Positions 42,363-52,105 are shown, counted from the stretch's first letter. The stretch is DNA of 64,000 nucleotides from Mesorhizobium prunaredense (GCF_900156895.1 NZ_FTPD01000011.1:1-64000), one strand, 5' to 3'. The notes: generated by a model not told the origin, from the letters alone. Numbers and translations are program-made.

Positions 42363-43079
42363 TTATTTTTTCAGTTCAATCGTCAGACTGGTAGGCTGAT
42401 TCTCCGTTACCGTTACGGGCTGCTCGATGGGTCCGGTGAAGGGGTGGATCGCCACGAGCGTATAGTCGCCGGGGGGTACATCGGGGATGCTGAACTTGCC
42501 ATCGGCGCCGGTGATCGCGTAGTAGGGATTGTCCACCACATAGACCCAGCCTTCCATCCAGCCATGCGCGTCGCAGTCGATGCGGACTGTGCCGGCGCGC
42601 TTCAGTTCGACGGGTATGCGCTGGTCCTTGTTGGGCAGCGCCAAGTTGAAGGCGGTGCGCTTGCCATAATAGCCATGGGTGTTGTGGAGCATTGGGTCGC
42701 TGTTGACGACCTCCAGCGAACCGGCCGGTATCATCTGAACCGCAGGCTCGAAACGGCATTTGAGGTTGTTAAGCTCAGGCGGCTTGCCGGGCTCCGGCCA
42801 GGCTTTTCCCTTTGCCACGTCGACCAGGTACAGCGCCGCGTTCAGCACGGCCTGATCGCCTCCGACCTCGATCAGCGGCTCCTCGCGGGGGGCCCCGCAC
42901 ACCTCGACATCCTTGGTGGGGATGATCTTTGTTGTCGGCACGTCCCCGCGGTAGACGACCGTACCCTCGATCGTTCCGCCTCCCGTGACCGGACTTTCTT
43001 CGTAGGCTTGCGTTGGCGCGGACATCGTCGCAACGAAAGCGATCGCCGCTAGCCCGCTCATCAATTCGCGAATCGTCAT
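42363..43079 (-). CDS. Periplasmic cupredoxin-like protein with carboxypeptidase-regulatory-like domain
   Basis: The 238-aa precursor has a Sec leader (LMSGLAAIAFVATMSAPTQA). The central part has a blue-copper-like ligand order: HNTHGYYG, then DCDAHGWMEGWVYV, a His-Cys-His-Met set. The C terminus (NPYYAITGADGKFSIPDVPPGDYTLVAIHP in parts) is a CarboxypepD-regulatory beta sandwich. Such proteins are often labelled methylamine-utilisation-like. It heads the oxidase operon and could carry electrons or copper. AAGGAGGTGG lies before ATG 43079. Confidence 0.8.
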   Translation of the reverse strand: MTIRELMSGLAAIAFVATMSAPTQAYEESPVTGGGTIEGTVVYRGDVPTTKIIPTKDVEVCGAPREEPLIEVGGDQAVLNAALYLVDVAKGKAWPEPGKPPELNNLKCRFEPAVQMIPAGSLEVVNSDPMLHNTHGYYGKRTAFNLALPNKDQRIPVELKRAGTVRIDCDAHGWMEGWVYVVDNPYYAITGADGKFSIPDVPPGDYTLVAIHPFTGPIEQPVTVTENQPTSLTIELKK

Positions 43080-43248
43080 AGGCGCCACCTCCTTCATGAG
43101 GGGCAACTTCTAAAAATAGAGCCAAACCAGTACCATGTCTAGCCATTCAGCAACAAAATATGATAAGGTTGGGTAGTCTAGGCGAGTTTGCTAATCACAA
43201 ACGTCGGGGGTTTTGGGACGTCTTTTCTCGAGGTACCGGAGGTACTTG

Positions 43249-43854
43249 ATGAAGCGACGGCATGGACTCCTCGCTCCGGGCCTACGGTCCCTCCTATCCC
43301 ATTTCTCCGTCATATTCGCAGCGGCCCTGTCGATCTGCCCACCGCTCGCGCGGGCTGACACGGTCGGTGGCTCATTCACGCTCACGGCGCCGGACGGAAC
43401 GACGGTCACCGATGAGACTTATCGCGGCAAATGGCTGCTGGTTTTCTTCGGCTATGCTTCTTGTCCCGACATCTGTCCGGCGACACTGTCCGAAATCGCC
43501 GTGGCGATTGAGGAACTCGGCCCCGACGCAGCAAAACTGCAACCGATCTTTATCACCGTCGATCCTGAACGCGACACGCCTGAAGTGATGGGGAAATACA
43601 CCGGGGCGATCGATCCAAGGATCGTCGGACTCACCGGCAGTCCGCAGCAGATCGCCGCAGTTGCCCAGGGATATGGCGCTTACAGCGCGCGCCACAAAAC
43701 TGGAGCGGGCGCCGAAGACTACGTCGTCGACCATAGTACTTACATCTACATTATGGATCCTCAGGGCAAATTCGTCCGAGGCCTGGACTTCGACACGCCA
43801 ACTGGTCGCATTGCCGACATGCTGCGCAAAATCATGGCGCAATCTCGTGAGTGA
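43249..43854 (+). CDS. SCO1/SenC copper chaperone
   Basis: The 201-aa precursor has a Sec leader ([19 protein letters not shown]) and the SCO1 fold with copper ligands CPDIC ([15 protein letters not shown]) and the later His in [14 protein letters not shown] proteins deliver copper to oxidases or reduce their cysteines. It is divergent from the oxidase operon and starts a + strand group with hemA and groEL. CGGAGGTACTTG precedes ATG 43249. Confidence 0.93.
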   Translation: MKRRHGLLAPGLRSLLSHFSVIFAAALSICPPLARADTVGGSFTLTAPDGTTVTDETYRGKWLLVFFGYASCPDICPATLSEIAVAIEELGPDAAKLQPIFITVDPERDTPEVMGKYTGAIDPRIVGLTGSPQQIAAVAQGYGAYSARHKTGAGAEDYVVDHSTYIYIMDPQGKFVRGLDFDTPTGRIADMLRKIMAQSRE

Positions 43855-43958
43855 AAGAAGCCTTCGATGGGGTTGCGGATAGGGCAAAATTCGAGGTGCA
43901 GCAAAGGTCGTCGCGATGGGGCGATCTAGACCCGCGGCGACCGGAAATTGGGGGGAGC

Positions 43959-45227
43959 ATGAGCGATAGCCGTTGGCAGTCCCGGGAGGCCGGCGTCACG
44001 AGTTATGACGGGTTCTTCGCCGACGCCATCGCGCGGCTGCAGGAGGAGCGGCGCTACCGGGTGTTCGCAGACCTTGAGCGGATCGCTGGCCGCTTTCCCC
44101 ATGCTGTGTGGCATTCCCCGCAAGGACCGAAGGACGTCGTCATCTGGTGCTCCAACGACTATCTCGGGATGGGACAACACCCGAAGGTCGTCGCAGCCAT
44201 GGTCGAAGCGGCGACCCGGATGGGGACCGGGGCCGGCGGAACGCGCAATATTGCTGGCACCAATCATCCGCTGGTCGAACTCGAGGGCGAGCTTGCTGAT
44301 CTCCACGGCAAGGAGGCGGCGCTGGTCTTCACGTCCGGCTATGTCTCGAACCAGACCGGCATCTCGACCATCGCCAAGCTGGTCCCCGATTGTCTGATCC
44401 TGTCCGATGCCCTCAACCACAATTCGATGATCGAGGGCATCCGCCAGTCCGGCACGGAGAAATGCATCTTCCGCCACAACGACGTCGATCATCTCGAGGA
44501 ATTGTTGAAGGCGGCGGGTCCGGATCGGCCAAAACTCATCGTCTTCGAAAGTCTCTATTCGATGGGCGGCGACGTCGCGCCAATCAATCGCATTTGCGAA
44601 ATCGCCGATCGTTACGGCGCAATGACCTATCTCGACGAGGTCCATGCTGTGGGCATGTACGGCCCTCGCGGCGCCGGCATCGCCGCGCGCGACGGCGCCA
44701 TGAACCGGATCGATGTGATCGAAGGCACGCTCGCCAAGGCCTTCGGCTGCCTCGGCGGCTATATCACGGGAAGTGCTGTGCTGATCGATGCGGTTCGTTC
44801 CTATGCTCCGGGTTTCATCTTCACCACCGCGTTGCCGCCGGCGATCTGCGCCGCGGCCACAGCGGCGATCCGGCATCTGAAAACCTCGCAGTGGGAGCGC
44901 AAGCGCCAGCAGGACCGCGTCCGGAGGGTCAAGGCGGCGCTGGGTGCCGCTGCGCTGCCGGTCATCCTGAGCGACACCCATATCGTTCCCGTGGCGGTCG
45001 GCGATCCGGCGAAATGCAAAGCGGCGAGCGACCTGCTGCTGAGCGAGCACGGCATATATATCCAGCCGATCAACTATCCGACCGTGGCGAAGGGAACCGA
45101 GCGGCTGCGCATCACGCCGACACCCTGTCATGAGGACATCATGATCGATCAGCTCGCGGCGGCTCTGGTCGATGTCTGGAATCGACTAGGGCTGCCACGG
45201 GACAAACTCGCCCGCGCGGCCAAATGA
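43959..45227 (+). CDS. hemA: 5-aminolevulinate synthase
   Basis: The 422-aa PLP enzyme condenses glycine with succinyl-CoA, the first step of haem synthesis in alphaproteobacteria. Signatures are [53 protein letters not shown], and the PLP lysine in [16 protein letters not shown] 43959 has GGGGGAGC upstream. Its place between SCO1 and groEL, opposite the haem-rich oxidase operon, suggests it is a second copy that meets extra haem demand. Confidence 0.94.
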   Translation: MSDSRWQSREAGVTSYDGFFADAIARLQEERRYRVFADLERIAGRFPHAVWHSPQGPKDVVIWCSNDYLGMGQHPKVVAAMVEAATRMGTGAGGTRNIAGTNHPLVELEGELADLHGKEAALVFTSGYVSNQTGISTIAKLVPDCLILSDALNHNSMIEGIRQSGTEKCIFRHNDVDHLEELLKAAGPDRPKLIVFESLYSMGGDVAPINRICEIADRYGAMTYLDEVHAVGMYGPRGAGIAARDGAMNRIDVIEGTLAKAFGCLGGYITGSAVLIDAVRSYAPGFIFTTALPPAICAAATAAIRHLKTSQWERKRQQDRVRRVKAALGAAALPVILSDTHIVPVAVGDPAKCKAASDLLLSEHGIYIQPINYPTVAKGTERLRITPTPCHEDIMIDQLAAALVDVWNRLGLPRDKLARAAK

Positions 45228-45282
45228 AGCGTCGCCGTCGCCCGTACCGTTCCTCGAAGATTAAGTCTTAAGGATCAAGGAA

Positions 45283-46926
45283 ATGGCTGCCAAGGAAATC
45301 ATGTTCTCGTTCGAGGCTCGCGACAGAATGCTGCGCGGCATTGACACCCTGGCGAATGCGGTGAGGGTCACGCTTGGCCCACGGGGGCGCAACGTCGCGA
45401 TCGGCAGCGAGCACGGTGCGCCGCGGGTCACCAAAGATGGCGTGACCGTCGCCAGGGAAATCGAACTCGACAACAAGTTCGAGAACATGGGCGCCCAGAT
45501 GGTGCGCGAGATCGCAACAAAAACCTCCTATCAGGCCGGCGACGGCACGACCACCGCCGTCGTGCTCGCGCATGCGATCGCCCGGGAGGGTGCCAAGGCG
45601 GTGGCCGCCGGCATGAATCCCATGGACCTGAAGCGCGGCATCGATCTCGCGGTCGAAGCCGTCGTCGCGGAACTCAAAAACAACGCCACGAAGGTCACCT
45701 CGAACGTCGAGATTGCGCAAGTCGGCACCATCTCGGCCAACGGCGACAGGGAGATCGGCCGCTGCCTCGCCGACGCCATGAAGAGGGTCGGCAATGACGG
45801 CGTGATCACTGTCGAGGACGGGACGTCGCTCGAAACCGAACTCGAATTCGTCGAGGGCATGCAGTTCGACCGCGGCTATATCTCGCCCCATTTCATCACC
45901 AATCGCGCAAAGATGCGGGTCGAGATGCAGGATGCCTATGTCCTCATCAGCGAGAAGAAACTGTCCAGCCTGAACAAAATACTGCCGTTGCTGGAGAAGG
46001 TGGTGCAGGCCGGCAAGCCGCTGCTCATCATCGCCGAGGATGTCGAGGGTGAGGTGATTGCGGCGCTGGTGGTCAACAAATTGCGCGGCGCTCTCAAGGT
46101 TGCAGCCGTGAAGGCGCCGGCCTACGGAAACCGCCGCAAGGCGATGCTGCAGGATCTCGCGCTGATGACCGGCGGAACGGTGATCTCGGAGGATTTGGGC
46201 ATCAAGCTCGAGCATGCTTCCCTCGATATGCTCGGGCGCACCAAGAAGGTGATGATCGACAAGGCAAACACCACGATCGTCGGCGGCGCCGGCAAGCGGG
46301 CAGGCATCGAGGCCCGCATCGCCGAGATCAAGCTCGAGCTTGCGGAAACCACCTCCGATTACGACCGCGAGAAGCTCCAGGAGCGGCTGGCCAGGCTCGC
46401 CGGTGGCGTCGCCGTGATCCGGGTCGGCGGTGCCACCGAAGTCGAGGTCAGGGAGAAGAAGGATCGCATCGATGACGCGATGAACGCGACAAGAGCCGCG
46501 GTTGCAGAGGGCATTCTCCCGGGCGGCGGGGTCGCCTTGCTGCGCGCCGGCAGGGCGCTCAAGAAGCTCAAGGGCGGCAACGAGGACCAGCAGGTCGGCA
46601 TCGCGATCGTCAGGAAGGCGATCACCTGGCCGGCTCGGCAGATCGCGATCAATGCCGGCCTGGAAGGCTCGGTCGTCATCGCCGGGATCCTCGAAAACGA
46701 CGACAACGCCTATGGCTACGATGCCCAATCGGGCGTGTACGGGGATCTGGTGTCAAAGGGCATCATCGACCCGGCCAAGGTGGTGCGAACGGCGCTGCAG
46801 GGCGCAGCCTCGGTGGCGGGCCTCCTCATCATGACGGAGGCCATGGTGGCCGAAGTGCCTGGCCCGCCGCCGCCGGAGCTTGCCGGTCACGAGCATCATC
46901 ATCACGATATGGATCTGGATTTCTGA
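45283..46926 (+). CDS. groEL: GroEL-type chaperonin with His-rich tail
   Basis: The 547-aa protein is a full chaperonin 60 ([37 protein letters not shown]-site GDGTTT, and [10 protein letters not shown]). There is no groES next to it. The C terminus is not the common GGM repeat but [16 protein letters not shown], with five histidines in the last 16 residues. It is probably a specialised paralogue, perhaps for folding the metalloenzymes of this island. CAAGGAA lies close to the ATG. Confidence 0.93.
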   Translation: MAAKEIMFSFEARDRMLRGIDTLANAVRVTLGPRGRNVAIGSEHGAPRVTKDGVTVAREIELDNKFENMGAQMVREIATKTSYQAGDGTTTAVVLAHAIAREGAKAVAAGMNPMDLKRGIDLAVEAVVAELKNNATKVTSNVEIAQVGTISANGDREIGRCLADAMKRVGNDGVITVEDGTSLETELEFVEGMQFDRGYISPHFITNRAKMRVEMQDAYVLISEKKLSSLNKILPLLEKVVQAGKPLLIIAEDVEGEVIAALVVNKLRGALKVAAVKAPAYGNRRKAMLQDLALMTGGTVISEDLGIKLEHASLDMLGRTKKVMIDKANTTIVGGAGKRAGIEARIAEIKLELAETTSDYDREKLQERLARLAGGVAVIRVGGATEVEVREKKDRIDDAMNATRAAVAEGILPGGGVALLRAGRALKKLKGGNEDQQVGIAIVRKAITWPARQIAINAGLEGSVVIAGILENDDNAYGYDAQSGVYGDLVSKGIIDPAKVVRTALQGAASVAGLLIMTEAMVAEVPGPPPPELAGHEHHHHDMDLDF

Positions 46927-47144
46927 CCGCTTCGCGGGACCGGAGCAGCCCACCGGATCGCTGTCCTCGTCCTCGTGATTTGGCGCTCTGTCGGGCGTCT
47001 CCCCGCTCTTCGAACGGCGCCCATACGCCGCCAGGCCCACCCCAACCTTCGCGACTTTGTGGCCTTCAAATATTCGGTCGCGCGCTGCTCGATAAAGTTA
47101 GCGCGCGACAAGTTCTCGGCGTCGATCACACGGTCGTAGATCGA

Positions 47145-47744
47145 TTACTGCTCCTTCCTGAACAGGTCCTGGAAGATCAGCTGGCCCCAAGTGCGGCCGC
47201 GTGCGTGCACCAGCGCGCCACCCTCGTTGAGCTTTCCCAGCTTGACGGGTGCGAACCCGAGTTGTTTGGCCAAGGCCGCCACGGGAGCGATCGCGTCCTC
47301 GTCGTCGCTCGACAGAAAGACGACCCGGTGCCCGCCCTCGACGATCGGATCGGCAGCCAGGGTGGCCGCAATCAGGTGATTGAAACCTTTGACGAGCTTG
47401 GCGCCGGTGAACGCCTTCGCGACGAAGGCGGAGGACGGAAGACCGTCCAGCTCTTCAGGCACTGGAAACGCGTTCGTCGCGTCAATGACTGTCTTGCCTT
47501 CCCAGCTCGGCAGGGCCTTCGCAACCTCGCGATGCTCCCCGAACGGGACCGCCAAGATGATCGTGTCGGCCTCGAGTGCATCCCGCAGCGACTTGGCGAC
47601 GACCGTGGGTCCAATCGCCCGAGCCTGCGGCGCCAACACCTTTGGCGGCCGGCGGCTCGCGACGGTCACCTCGATGTTTTTGCGGGCGAAGGCGCGGGCG
47701 AGGGCCTGGCCTATCTTACCGAATCCTACAATCGCGTAGCTCAT
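47145..47744 (-). CDS. NADP-binding F420-reductase-like oxidoreductase
   Basis: The 199-aa protein has a Rossmann start (YAIVGFGKIGQALARAFARK) and the layout of the NADPH-dependent F420 reductase/YqfL-like family (VASRRPPKV, DTIILAVPFGEHREVAKAL, VIDATNAFPVP, AKAFTGAKLVKGFNHL). F420 use is unlikely in this organism, and the substrate is unknown. The 218 bases between groEL and this gene show nothing recognisable. Confidence 0.83.
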   Translation of the reverse strand: MSYAIVGFGKIGQALARAFARKNIEVTVASRRPPKVLAPQARAIGPTVVAKSLRDALEADTIILAVPFGEHREVAKALPSWEGKTVIDATNAFPVPEELDGLPSSAFVAKAFTGAKLVKGFNHLIAATLAADPIVEGGHRVVFLSSDDEDAIAPVAALAKQLGFAPVKLGKLNEGGALVHARGRTWGQLIFQDLFRKEQ

Positions 47745-47947
47745 ACTGCTTCTCCGATCCGTGTTGGTATTGATTCCCAGGCCTTCAACGGCGCTGGGTT
47801 ATCCGTTCTGCTGTGTGGCGACCTTTGCGTAGAAGTCCCGTCGTGAACGACTTCCGCGCGGCCGGGCCGACCATCAGCACGGAAGTCGTTCCACCATGGA
47901 CATGCTAGTTCCCGCCGATCAGCCACCTCCGGCGATCCGGCGCGAAT

Positions 47948-48682
47948 TCAGATGGCCGAGAAGCCGCCGTCGACAGACAACTCCAACCCATTCACGAAGC
48001 TCGAATCGTCTGAAGCAAGAAACAGCGCGACTGCTGCAATTTCCTCAGGACGCCCCATCTTTCCCCGCGGGATCAGGGATTCGAATATCTGCTTCGCCTC
48101 CTCGGTGAGAACTTGGTCCTGCATCGGTGTGGCGATCGGCCCCGGGTGCAGCACGTTCACCCGGATATTCCTGCCCTTGAGTTCGTTGAGCCACCCGCGT
48201 GCGAACGCGTGCAGCGCCGCCTTGCTCGCCGCATACACGCTGTAACCAGGAAAGCCTTTGATCGAAGCAACTGACCCGGTCATGAAGATCGACCCGCCAT
48301 CGTTGAACAGCGGCAACGCCTTCTGGACCGTAAACAGCGTGCCGCGCGTATTCAGGCCGAAGGTCGCGTCGAAATGCTGCTCGGTAATCTCGCCCAGTGG
48401 GACGGCTTCGCCCGTGCCGGCGCTCGCGTACAGGACGTCGATCTTGCCCTTTTCTCGCTTGACCGTGTCGAACAGACGGTCGAGATCGTCGAGATTGGAC
48501 GCGTCGCTGCGCACGCCGGTCACGTTCCGGCCTATCAGCTTGACGGCCTCATCGAGCGCCTCGTGCCTCCGGCCCGTGATGAAAACATAGGCGCCTTCTT
48601 CAACGAACCGCTTGGCGCTCGCCAGCGCCATGCCGCTCGATCCACCCGTGATGACTGCAACCTTACCCTCAAGCTTTCCCAT
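47948..48682 (-). CDS. SDR family oxidoreductase
   Basis: The 244-aa classical SDR has VAVITGGSSGMALASAKRF for NAD(P), LYASAGTGEA in place of the usual NNAG, and the catalytic SVYAASKAALHAFARGW. It ends with the common GLELSVDGGFSAI. AAAGGAGAAGTC precedes ATG 48682. It is divergent from a LysR gene (293-base gap), a standard regulator-target pair. Confidence 0.9.
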   Translation of the reverse strand: MGKLEGKVAVITGGSSGMALASAKRFVEEGAYVFITGRRHEALDEAVKLIGRNVTGVRSDASNLDDLDRLFDTVKREKGKIDVLYASAGTGEAVPLGEITEQHFDATFGLNTRGTLFTVQKALPLFNDGGSIFMTGSVASIKGFPGYSVYAASKAALHAFARGWLNELKGRNIRVNVLHPGPIATPMQDQVLTEEAKQIFESLIPRGKMGRPEEIAAVALFLASDDSSFVNGLELSVDGGFSAI

Positions 48683-48975
48683 GACTTCTCCTTTCAGGCT
48701 CCGCCTTTGATCGTTCGGGGAGGTCCCCGAGAGCCTCGAGATAGGTCTGCCGGCGTCAGGCTTTGAGTGCGGAAGCGCGCAGATCGGTGGTGCGAAATCT
48801 ATCCGGCTGGACGACTGACGCCAGCCGCGACGATCGGTGTCAGCCGTCCGGAAATGGGCCGTGCTTGTGGGCATAGGCAGTGATCACCCGCCCGTGCTAT
48901 CCCACAATCGAGAGGATGTTCGATGGTGTTGGACTCGGGCTTTCGAAGGCAAACCCCGCGGTGCGGGATTGCACC

Positions 48976-49872
48976 ATGATCGACTGGGATGACGTTCGCT
49001 ACTTTCTTGCCGTTGCGCGCGGAGGCTCGGTGCGGGCTGCCGCCGAGCGCCTCGGTGTGAACCACTCGACCGTGCTGCGACGCATCGCCCAACTCGAGGA
49101 ACGCCTCGGGGTGCACATGTTCGAAAAGCTGCCTTCGGGCTACCGCCTGACGGCTGCAGGCGAGGAGGTCCTCGAGTTCGCGGACCAGATGGAAGCGTCG
49201 TCGCACCTACTGGAGACGCGCGTCTTCGGGCGCGACCAGAGCGCGCGCGGGCTTCTGCGGGTGACGCTGCCACCGTTCCTCGCAACACACCTGCTCATGC
49301 CGGACTTCGCCGATTTCGCGCGTCTGCATCCTGACATCGAGATGGAAATCTTGTCGTCCGGCGAGGTGGCAAATCTGACCAACCGAGAGGCGGACGTCGC
49401 GATCCGCATCGTCTCCGACCGCAAGACCCTGCCGCTCAATCTTCACGGCCTGATGGGACCGGAGCTGTTCGGCGGCGTCTACATGTCCTGCGATCGACTA
49501 GCCGAGTGGCGTGCGGGCGCGCCTGATCCCACCCGGTGGATCGTCGTAAACATTCATGGCATCCCGACCTGGGCCCACGAGGGTGAGGTTCGTACCACAG
49601 GGGTTCCGTTCAGGACCCCGGACGCCGAGGCGCAGATCGTTGCAGCACGGCAAGGGATCGGGATCACGAGACTGCCGTGTTTCGTCGGAGATGCCGACCC
49701 CCTGCTGGCGAGGGTGCCGGGCACCGACCCGCACATATACGGAACGCTCTGGCTTCTCACACAGGGGGAGACACGCAAGACGAAGCGCGTGCGGCTCTTC
49801 ACCGAGTTCGTATCCCGCAGGCTCGCCGCGTACGCTCCGCTTCTCGCAGGGCTAACCATATCGCGCGACTGA
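48976..49872 (+). CDS. LysR family transcriptional regulator
   Basis: The 298-aa regulator has the LysR helix-turn-helix (VRYFLAVARGGSVRAAAERLGVNHSTVLRRI in parts, LEERLGVHMFEKLPSGYRLT) and an effector domain. ATG 48976 gives MIDWDDVRYFLAV, the typical start of this subgroup. The frame is open from 48880. It probably controls the divergent SDR gene. Confidence 0.9.
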   Translation: MIDWDDVRYFLAVARGGSVRAAAERLGVNHSTVLRRIAQLEERLGVHMFEKLPSGYRLTAAGEEVLEFADQMEASSHLLETRVFGRDQSARGLLRVTLPPFLATHLLMPDFADFARLHPDIEMEILSSGEVANLTNREADVAIRIVSDRKTLPLNLHGLMGPELFGGVYMSCDRLAEWRAGAPDPTRWIVVNIHGIPTWAHEGEVRTTGVPFRTPDAEAQIVAARQGIGITRLPCFVGDADPLLARVPGTDPHIYGTLWLLTQGETRKTKRVRLFTEFVSRRLAAYAPLLAGLTISRD

Positions 49873-50188
49873 CGCCCGGCAGGTCGACGGCGACGCTTGC
49901 CGTAATCCGGTCGGAAGCCGAGCTGCGATCGCTTGAAGCGGCGTCGTTCAATCCGCGAATGTTGCGCCGTATCGCAACCGGCGCGAAGGCCACCCTACTG
50001 AGGGCGACGGACTTCACCGTCGCTGACGGTCTTTTTGGCAGGCTGGAGACGCCGCTTTCCATCGTATAACGATTGGTGCAGCCTGCGGTGATCGAACATC
50101 CTGCGACGGGATTCCAAGTGGGGTCTGTCCACTCTATCTGAGTTTCAGCCGTCTTGCCCTCCCGAGCGTTCCTTGACCCGCCGCCGCA
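49873..50188. other. Intergenic stretch before the VapBC pair
   Basis: I see no gene in these 316 bases. Short frames exist but have no family features or ribosome sites. Confidence 0.5.
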
Positions 50189-50620
50189 TCAGACCGCTCC
50201 GCGTATCGGATTGACGACCTGGAGTCCGGCGAAGTCTTTTTCGTTATCCGTCACCAGCACGCATTCGTTCGCACCGGCGACAGCGGCGATGATCATGTCC
50301 AGCCCGCTGCGGGGCTTGCCGGCCGCTTTTCCGTCTGCCATCAGCCGAGCCCAGATCAGCCCCGCCTTGTCGTCGAGCGATATGATGCGGCCCGCAAACA
50401 GCGCTTGCGGCCCTTCGGGCCCAGAGAACCACTTGTCGAGTGCGTCGCGTTTCTTGCCACGAGGTTTCTCCAGAACCCCGCAAAGGATTTCCGCAACGGT
50501 CAGCGAGGCGATGAACAAATCCTCGTCACGCTGTCTCGACATCCATTCCAGAAGCGATTCCGACGGCTGCGATTTGACGACATTGCCGATGATGTTGGTA
50601 TCGAGGAGGTAGCGTGTCAC
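50189..50620 (-). CDS. vapC: VapC-type PIN-domain toxin
   Basis: The 143-aa toxin has the PIN acidic residues in YLLDTNIIGNVVK, ASLTVAEILCGVL, and LDMIIAAVAGANECVLVTDNEKDF. Such toxins cut RNA, often initiator tRNA. Its start overlaps the antitoxin stop by four bases (ATGA). It lies ~570 bases left of the guaA-tail repeat C, at the end of module 2, where it would favour retention of the island. Confidence 0.92.
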   Translation of the reverse strand: MTRYLLDTNIIGNVVKSQPSESLLEWMSRQRDEDLFIASLTVAEILCGVLEKPRGKKRDALDKWFSGPEGPQALFAGRIISLDDKAGLIWARLMADGKAAGKPRSGLDMIIAAVAGANECVLVTDNEKDFAGLQVVNPIRGAV

Positions 50621-50916
50621 AGGTCGATCTTGCGTCCCTCTTCACGGGGGCGGGAAAAATCGAGATCAGCGCCTACTAGTGGAGAACGACGCAATGCGGC
50701 GAGGATTCCGCCGAGCTTGGGCGGCTCGCCAGCGATCGACTTGCTCACGGTGGCACGGAGCACTGAGGCCTCGGGCGTATCCTCTGACAGGCGCCGGGCG
50801 AGCGATCGGATCAAGTCACGATCGGCGTCCCGGCCAAGCACTTCGAAGCGCGCCAAACCGCGTTCACCAAGACGGGATCGATAGTTTTGGATTGCACGCT
50901 TCTGTGAACTTGCCAT
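50617..50916 (-). CDS. VapB-like antitoxin
   Basis: The 99-aa protein precedes vapC in the same transcript. It has a basic N terminus (SSQKRAIQNYRSRLGERGLARFEV), like a ribbon-helix-helix or StbC-type DNA-binding region, and an acidic-basic tail (PPKLGGILAALRRSPLVG) that should cover the toxin. Pairing and order support the call more than sequence. Confidence 0.85.
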   Translation of the reverse strand: MASSQKRAIQNYRSRLGERGLARFEVLGRDADRDLIRSLARRLSEDTPEASVLRATVSKSIAGEPPKLGGILAALRRSPLVGADLDFSRPREEGRKIDL

Positions 50917-51145
50917 GGGACCTCTCGTTTATTTCCAGTAATATAGCCGGAAAGTAGGCTTTTAACAAGGTGCGGGGCGGCGCACAGCCCGCCGGCGATC
51001 CGGTGGCGAAGACCCTAAAGTGCATGATGTGCGTTGCTTGACGGTACTTTTCGAGGCCTGGCGCGTCGGTCGCAGAGCGCCATGAGGGGCATAAATCTTT
51101 AAGACAAGACCGTAAGATTTTGAGGTCGGTATTCGATGCTGTAAA

Positions 51146-51181
51146 CAAGAAAAAACCCAGCTAAATCATTACTAGCTGGGC
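51146..51181 (-). terminator. Rho-independent terminator, minus strand, at island end C
   Basis: On the minus strand the perfect 8-bp arms CCCAGCTA/TAGCTGGG enclose a 9-base loop and run into GGTTTTTTCTTG. It lies 49 bases downstream of the LysR gene that ends at 51230 and should stop its transcript. It copies 9734-9769. Confidence 0.75.
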
Positions 51182-51184
51182 TTG

Positions 51185-51212
51185 AAACAATCGAATGGGA
51201 GTGGCGGGGAAA
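51185..51212 (+). repeat. guaA-tail repeat, copy C (putative att site)
   Basis: AAACAATCGAATGGGAGTGG differs from copy B by only two bases within 20, but the stop codon is lost (TGG). The flanking GCGGGGAAA also matches copy B. Like copy B it follows the conserved block with the terminator. It marks the junction of modules 2 and 3. Confidence 0.7.
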
Positions 51213-51229
51213 CGGCGGCGATAGCATGT

Positions 51230-52105
51230 TCAAGCCTCCATCAGCCTGGAGGTCAGGAATTCGATGAAGCGCTGGGTCTTGGCTGGAATAAGGCGAGTTT
51301 CGGTGACGGCGTGAATGCTGACCGACGATCCCTGCCATTCGGGCAGGATGCGCCGGAGCCGGCCAGAGGCCACGTCTTCGGCGACGATCTTCTCGGCAAG
51401 CAGGGCGATGCCCTGGTGGTCGACCGCCAAGGCGCGGATCATCCCGACGCTGTTGAGCGTGAAGCGGCCGCGAACGCCGGCATCGACCTTGTTCATCCCC
51501 TGGTGCAAAGTCCAGGTCGGGGTCCGCGGCATGCAGATGCATTCATGCTCGGCCAGCTCCGCCGGTGTCGCCGGCTCGCCTGACGCTTCGAGATAGCCAG
51601 GAGACGCATAGAGGTGGCGCGAATGCCGCCCGATCAGGCGTGCGATCAGACTGGAATCTTCCAGTCTGCCGATGCGGATCGCCACATCGAACGGCTCGGC
51701 CACCAGATCGACGCGGCGTGGGGTCAGGTCGAATTCGAACGTGATGCCGGGATAGTGCCGCGCGAAATCGGCGATGATCGGCGTGAGGTAAAGCGTGGCG
51801 AAGTCGACCGGGAGCGAAACCCGCAGGACGCCGCTCGGCTGCTCAACCATCGCGCCGAGCTGCTCATGCGCCAGCCGTGCCTCGTCGACGATTCGCTTGC
51901 TTCGCTCATAATAGAGCTGGCCGGCCTCGGTGAGCTCGATCTTGCGCGTCGTGCGATGCAACAGCCTCAGGCCGATCGCCTTCTCCAACTCGCCGATACG
52001 TCGCGACAGAGTGGAGTTTGGCATGCCGAGAGCCTCCGCCGCCTTCCGAAAGCTCCTGGCTCTGGCCACCTCCACGAACAGCGCCATGTCGTTCAAATGG
52101 TTCAA
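51230..52105 (-). CDS. LysR family transcriptional regulator
   Basis: The 291-aa regulator has the LysR N terminus (MALFVEVARARSFRKAAEALGMPNSTLSRRI in parts, LLHRTTRKIELTEAG) and effector domain. It is divergent from an ene-reductase across a 96-base gap, the normal arrangement for a regulator and its target. Its transcript would cross the guaA-tail repeat and end at the terminator at 51146. Confidence 0.93.
   Translation of the reverse strand: MNHLNDMALFVEVARARSFRKAAEALGMPNSTLSRRIGELEKAIGLRLLHRTTRKIELTEAGQLYYERSKRIVDEARLAHEQLGAMVEQPSGVLRVSLPVDFATLYLTPIIADFARHYPGITFEFDLTPRRVDLVAEPFDVAIRIGRLEDSSLIARLIGRHSRHLYASPGYLEASGEPATPAELAEHECICMPRTPTWTLHQGMNKVDAGVRGRFTLNSVGMIRALAVDHQGIALLAEKIVAEDVASGRLRRILPEWQGSSVSIHAVTETRLIPAKTQRFIEFLTSRLMEA

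Noticed and set aside
43080..43248. FNR/FixK box in the gap between the oxidase and SCO1 operons
   Set aside because: No TTGAT-N4-ATCAA-like site is present in this gap or upstream of ccoN; AT-rich stretches are not enough.
45268..46728. 486-aa minus-strand open frame
   Set aside because: It is antisense to groEL; long shadow frames are common in GC-rich chaperonin genes.
47145..47744. True coenzyme F420 reductase
   Set aside because: Only the general NADP-binding family is supported; no F420 genes are nearby and the name is inherited from the family.
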